From assembly GCA_017539425.1 (NCBI GenBank), contig JAFYHA010000020.1, positions 1-52,197 of the forward strand: a DNA stretch of 52,197 nt, read 5' to 3'. The DNA comes from Clostridia bacterium. Its GTDB lineage: Bacteria; Bacillota; Clostridia; Oscillospirales; CAG-272. Positions within the stretch are counted from its first letter, which is position 1. Each line of letters opens with the position of its first letter. Below are positions 51,092-52,197 of this stretch, in pieces. The translations under genes and the position numbers were made by a program. Below the pieces are notes generated by a model, which did no database searches, was not told the origin of the DNA, and worked only from the letters and a program-made list of their open reading frames with translations.

Positions 51092-52197
51092 TTACGTGAG
51101 ACCGCCCAGATGGCGGTTGATGGCAGAGAACAGGGCGCGGACGGAGGACATCAGGATATCGTCATCCACCCCGACACCGTAGGAAAGGGAACCGTCTTCG
51201 CAGCGGAAACTGACGTAGGACGCGGCCTTGGCGTCCGTCTTGGAGAAGGACGATACGTCCAGCGCGTGCTCCTGGTAGGTCAGGTCGCTGTATACGAACC
51301 CGTACTGTTCGACCAGGGCGGAGGACAGGGCGTCCAGCCGCCCGTTTCCGATTCCGGAGAACGAGGAGATCGTGCCGTTGTATTCAGCCGTGACGTCCGC
51401 CCGCATCTTGTCGTCCACGTGCGCAAAATGGCAGTCGATCAGTTTCAGCGGGGCCGAAACGTTCACGAACTGTTCGCTGAAGATCTGGAAAACCTCTTCG
51501 GGTTTGAGCTCCGCGTGGCGGTGGTCCGAAACGGACTTGACCGCATAGCTGACGGATTCGCGCATCTTGGGCGGAAGCTGGTAGCCGTAATAGTGCTCCA
51601 GCAGATACCCGATGCCGCCTTTGCCGGACTGGGAGTTGATGCGGATGACGCTGGTCTCGTATTCCCGCCCGACGTCCGCCGGATCGATCGGCAGATAGGG
51701 AACCGTCCACTCGGTGCAGTTGTGTTCCTTCCGCCACTGCATGCCCTTGGCGATGGCATCCTGATGGGAACCGGAGAAGGCCGCGAAAACCAGCGCGCCC
51801 GAGTAGGGAGAACGCTCATAGACATGCATTCTCGTCACCCGCTCGTACAGCTCACAGATCGAGGGCATATCCGAGAAGTCCAGTTCGGGCTCCACGCCCT
51901 GGGCGTACATATTCAGGGCCAGGGTGACGATGTCCACGTTTCCGGTTCGTTCTCCGTTGCCGAACAGCGTGCCTTCCACGCGGTCCGCACCGGCCAGCAG
52001 ACCCATTTCGGTATCCGCCACGCCGCATCCGCGGTCGTTGTGCGGGTGAAGGGACAGGGCCACGGCGTCCCGGTATTTGAGGTGGTCGCTCATATATTCG
52101 ATCTGGCTGGCGTAGACGTGGGGCATGGACAGCTCCACGGTGACCGGCAGATTGATGATGGCTTTATGGTCCGGAGTGGGCTTCCAGATGTCCAGGA
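51092..52197 (-). CDS. leuA: 2-isopropylmalate synthase (5' end beyond window)
   Basis: The C-terminal 367 or so residues of a LeuA type 2 enzyme, open to the window edge. The upstream frame there reads TPDHKAIINLPVTVELSMP, so no start lies inside the window. It holds the catalytic LHPHNDRGCGVADTEM and GTLFGNGERTGNVDIV motifs. The linker helix is followed by the leucine-binding regulatory domain (about the last 130 residues, ending SVRALFSAINRHLGG). It condenses acetyl-CoA with 2-oxoisovalerate and starts the leuACDB operon, 15 bases before leuC. Regulatory DNA of the operon lies outside the window. Confidence 0.95.
   Translation of the reverse strand, partial: LDIWKPTPDHKAIINLPVTVELSMPHVYASQIEYMSDHLKYRDAVALSLHPHNDRGCGVADTEMGLLAGADRVEGTLFGNGERTGNVDIVTLALNMYAQGVEPELDFSDMPSICELYERVTRMHVYERSPYSGALVFAAFSGSHQDAIAKGMQWRKEHNCTEWTVPYLPIDPADVGREYETSVIRINSQSGKGGIGYLLEHYYGYQLPPKMRESVSYAVKSVSDHRHAELKPEEVFQIFSEQFVNVSAPLKLIDCHFAHVDDKMRADVTAEYNGTISSFSGIGNGRLDALSSALVEQYGFVYSDLTYQEHALDVSSFSKTDAKAASYVSFRCEDGSLSYGVGVDDDILMSSVRALFSAINRHLGGLT

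Noticed and set aside
1-52197. CRISPR array, insertion sequence, prophage or integron
   Set aside because: No regularly spaced repeats, transposase, integrase or phage structural genes were seen. Repeats found are single hairpins and two related shell genes.

Overview
The window looks like chromosomal DNA of an anaerobic, probably gut-associated Gram-positive bacterium of the class Clostridia. The evidence is strong AGGAGG ribosome binding sites, TTGACA/TATAAT promoters with 17-base spacers, two lipoproteins, an NPNTG cell-wall sorting signal, a class I lysyl-tRNA synthetase and moderately GC-rich coding. Genus cannot be assigned. No phage, insertion sequence, transposon or CRISPR array was seen. 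Long antisense reading frames are common but are by-products of codon structure.

Layout. 1-8.6 kb: amino-sugar catabolism (PIG-L deacetylase, NagB-like deaminase), a DHH phosphoesterase, a class I lysS fused to a tRNA-binding domain, then a minus-strand trio: a transcobalamin-like membrane protein (alpha/alpha domain plus DUF4430), a small coiled-coil protein and a membrane-anchored TIR protein. 8.6-16 kb: GtrA, cysS, a flavin reductase, two tRNA-Ser genes, a c-di-GMP phosphodiesterase and a GH31 glycosidase. 16-24.9 kb: a complete oligopeptide ABC transporter operon (oppA-B-C-D-F) whose OppC carries an outside insertion of about 310 residues. 25-38 kb: a minus-strand bacterial microcompartment (BMC) operon. 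38-48 kb: an acyl-CoA synthetase, a cobalamin riboswitch controlling a wall-anchored DUF4430 protein, an FGE-like/glycosidase fusion, a frameshifted beta-helix lipoprotein and an HdeD-like membrane protein. 48-52 kb: leuA-C-D-B, with leuA cut by the window edge.

The BMC operon reads ackA, class II aldolase, aldolase paralogue, CoA-acylating aldehyde dehydrogenase, zinc alcohol dehydrogenase, four BMC-H shell genes, pduL, BMC-P, pduS, pduT, pduU, a EutP/PduV GTPase, a ParA-type ATPase, a 64-residue protein and then a class II fructose-bisphosphate aldolase. No diol dehydratase (B12 or glycyl-radical) is present. The simplest reading is a fucose/rhamnose-type compartment. The aldolase releases lactaldehyde inside the shell. 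PduP, PduL and AckA turn part of it into lactate plus ATP, and the alcohol dehydrogenase reduces the rest to 1,2-propanediol to recycle NADH. DHAP leaves and can be used by the distal aldolase. Five enzymes carry encapsulation-peptide-like amphipathic helices, and the kinase does not.

The most interesting signals are these. The ParA ATPase overlaps a small Lys/Ala/Pro-rich protein ending in a Trp near its C-terminus, which resembles the McdA/McdB carboxysome-positioning pair but sits in a catabolic BMC. The second aldolase has lost two of its three zinc histidines yet keeps its targeting tail. Two proteins resemble pieces of vertebrate transcobalamin, one of them under a cobalamin riboswitch and anchored to the wall.
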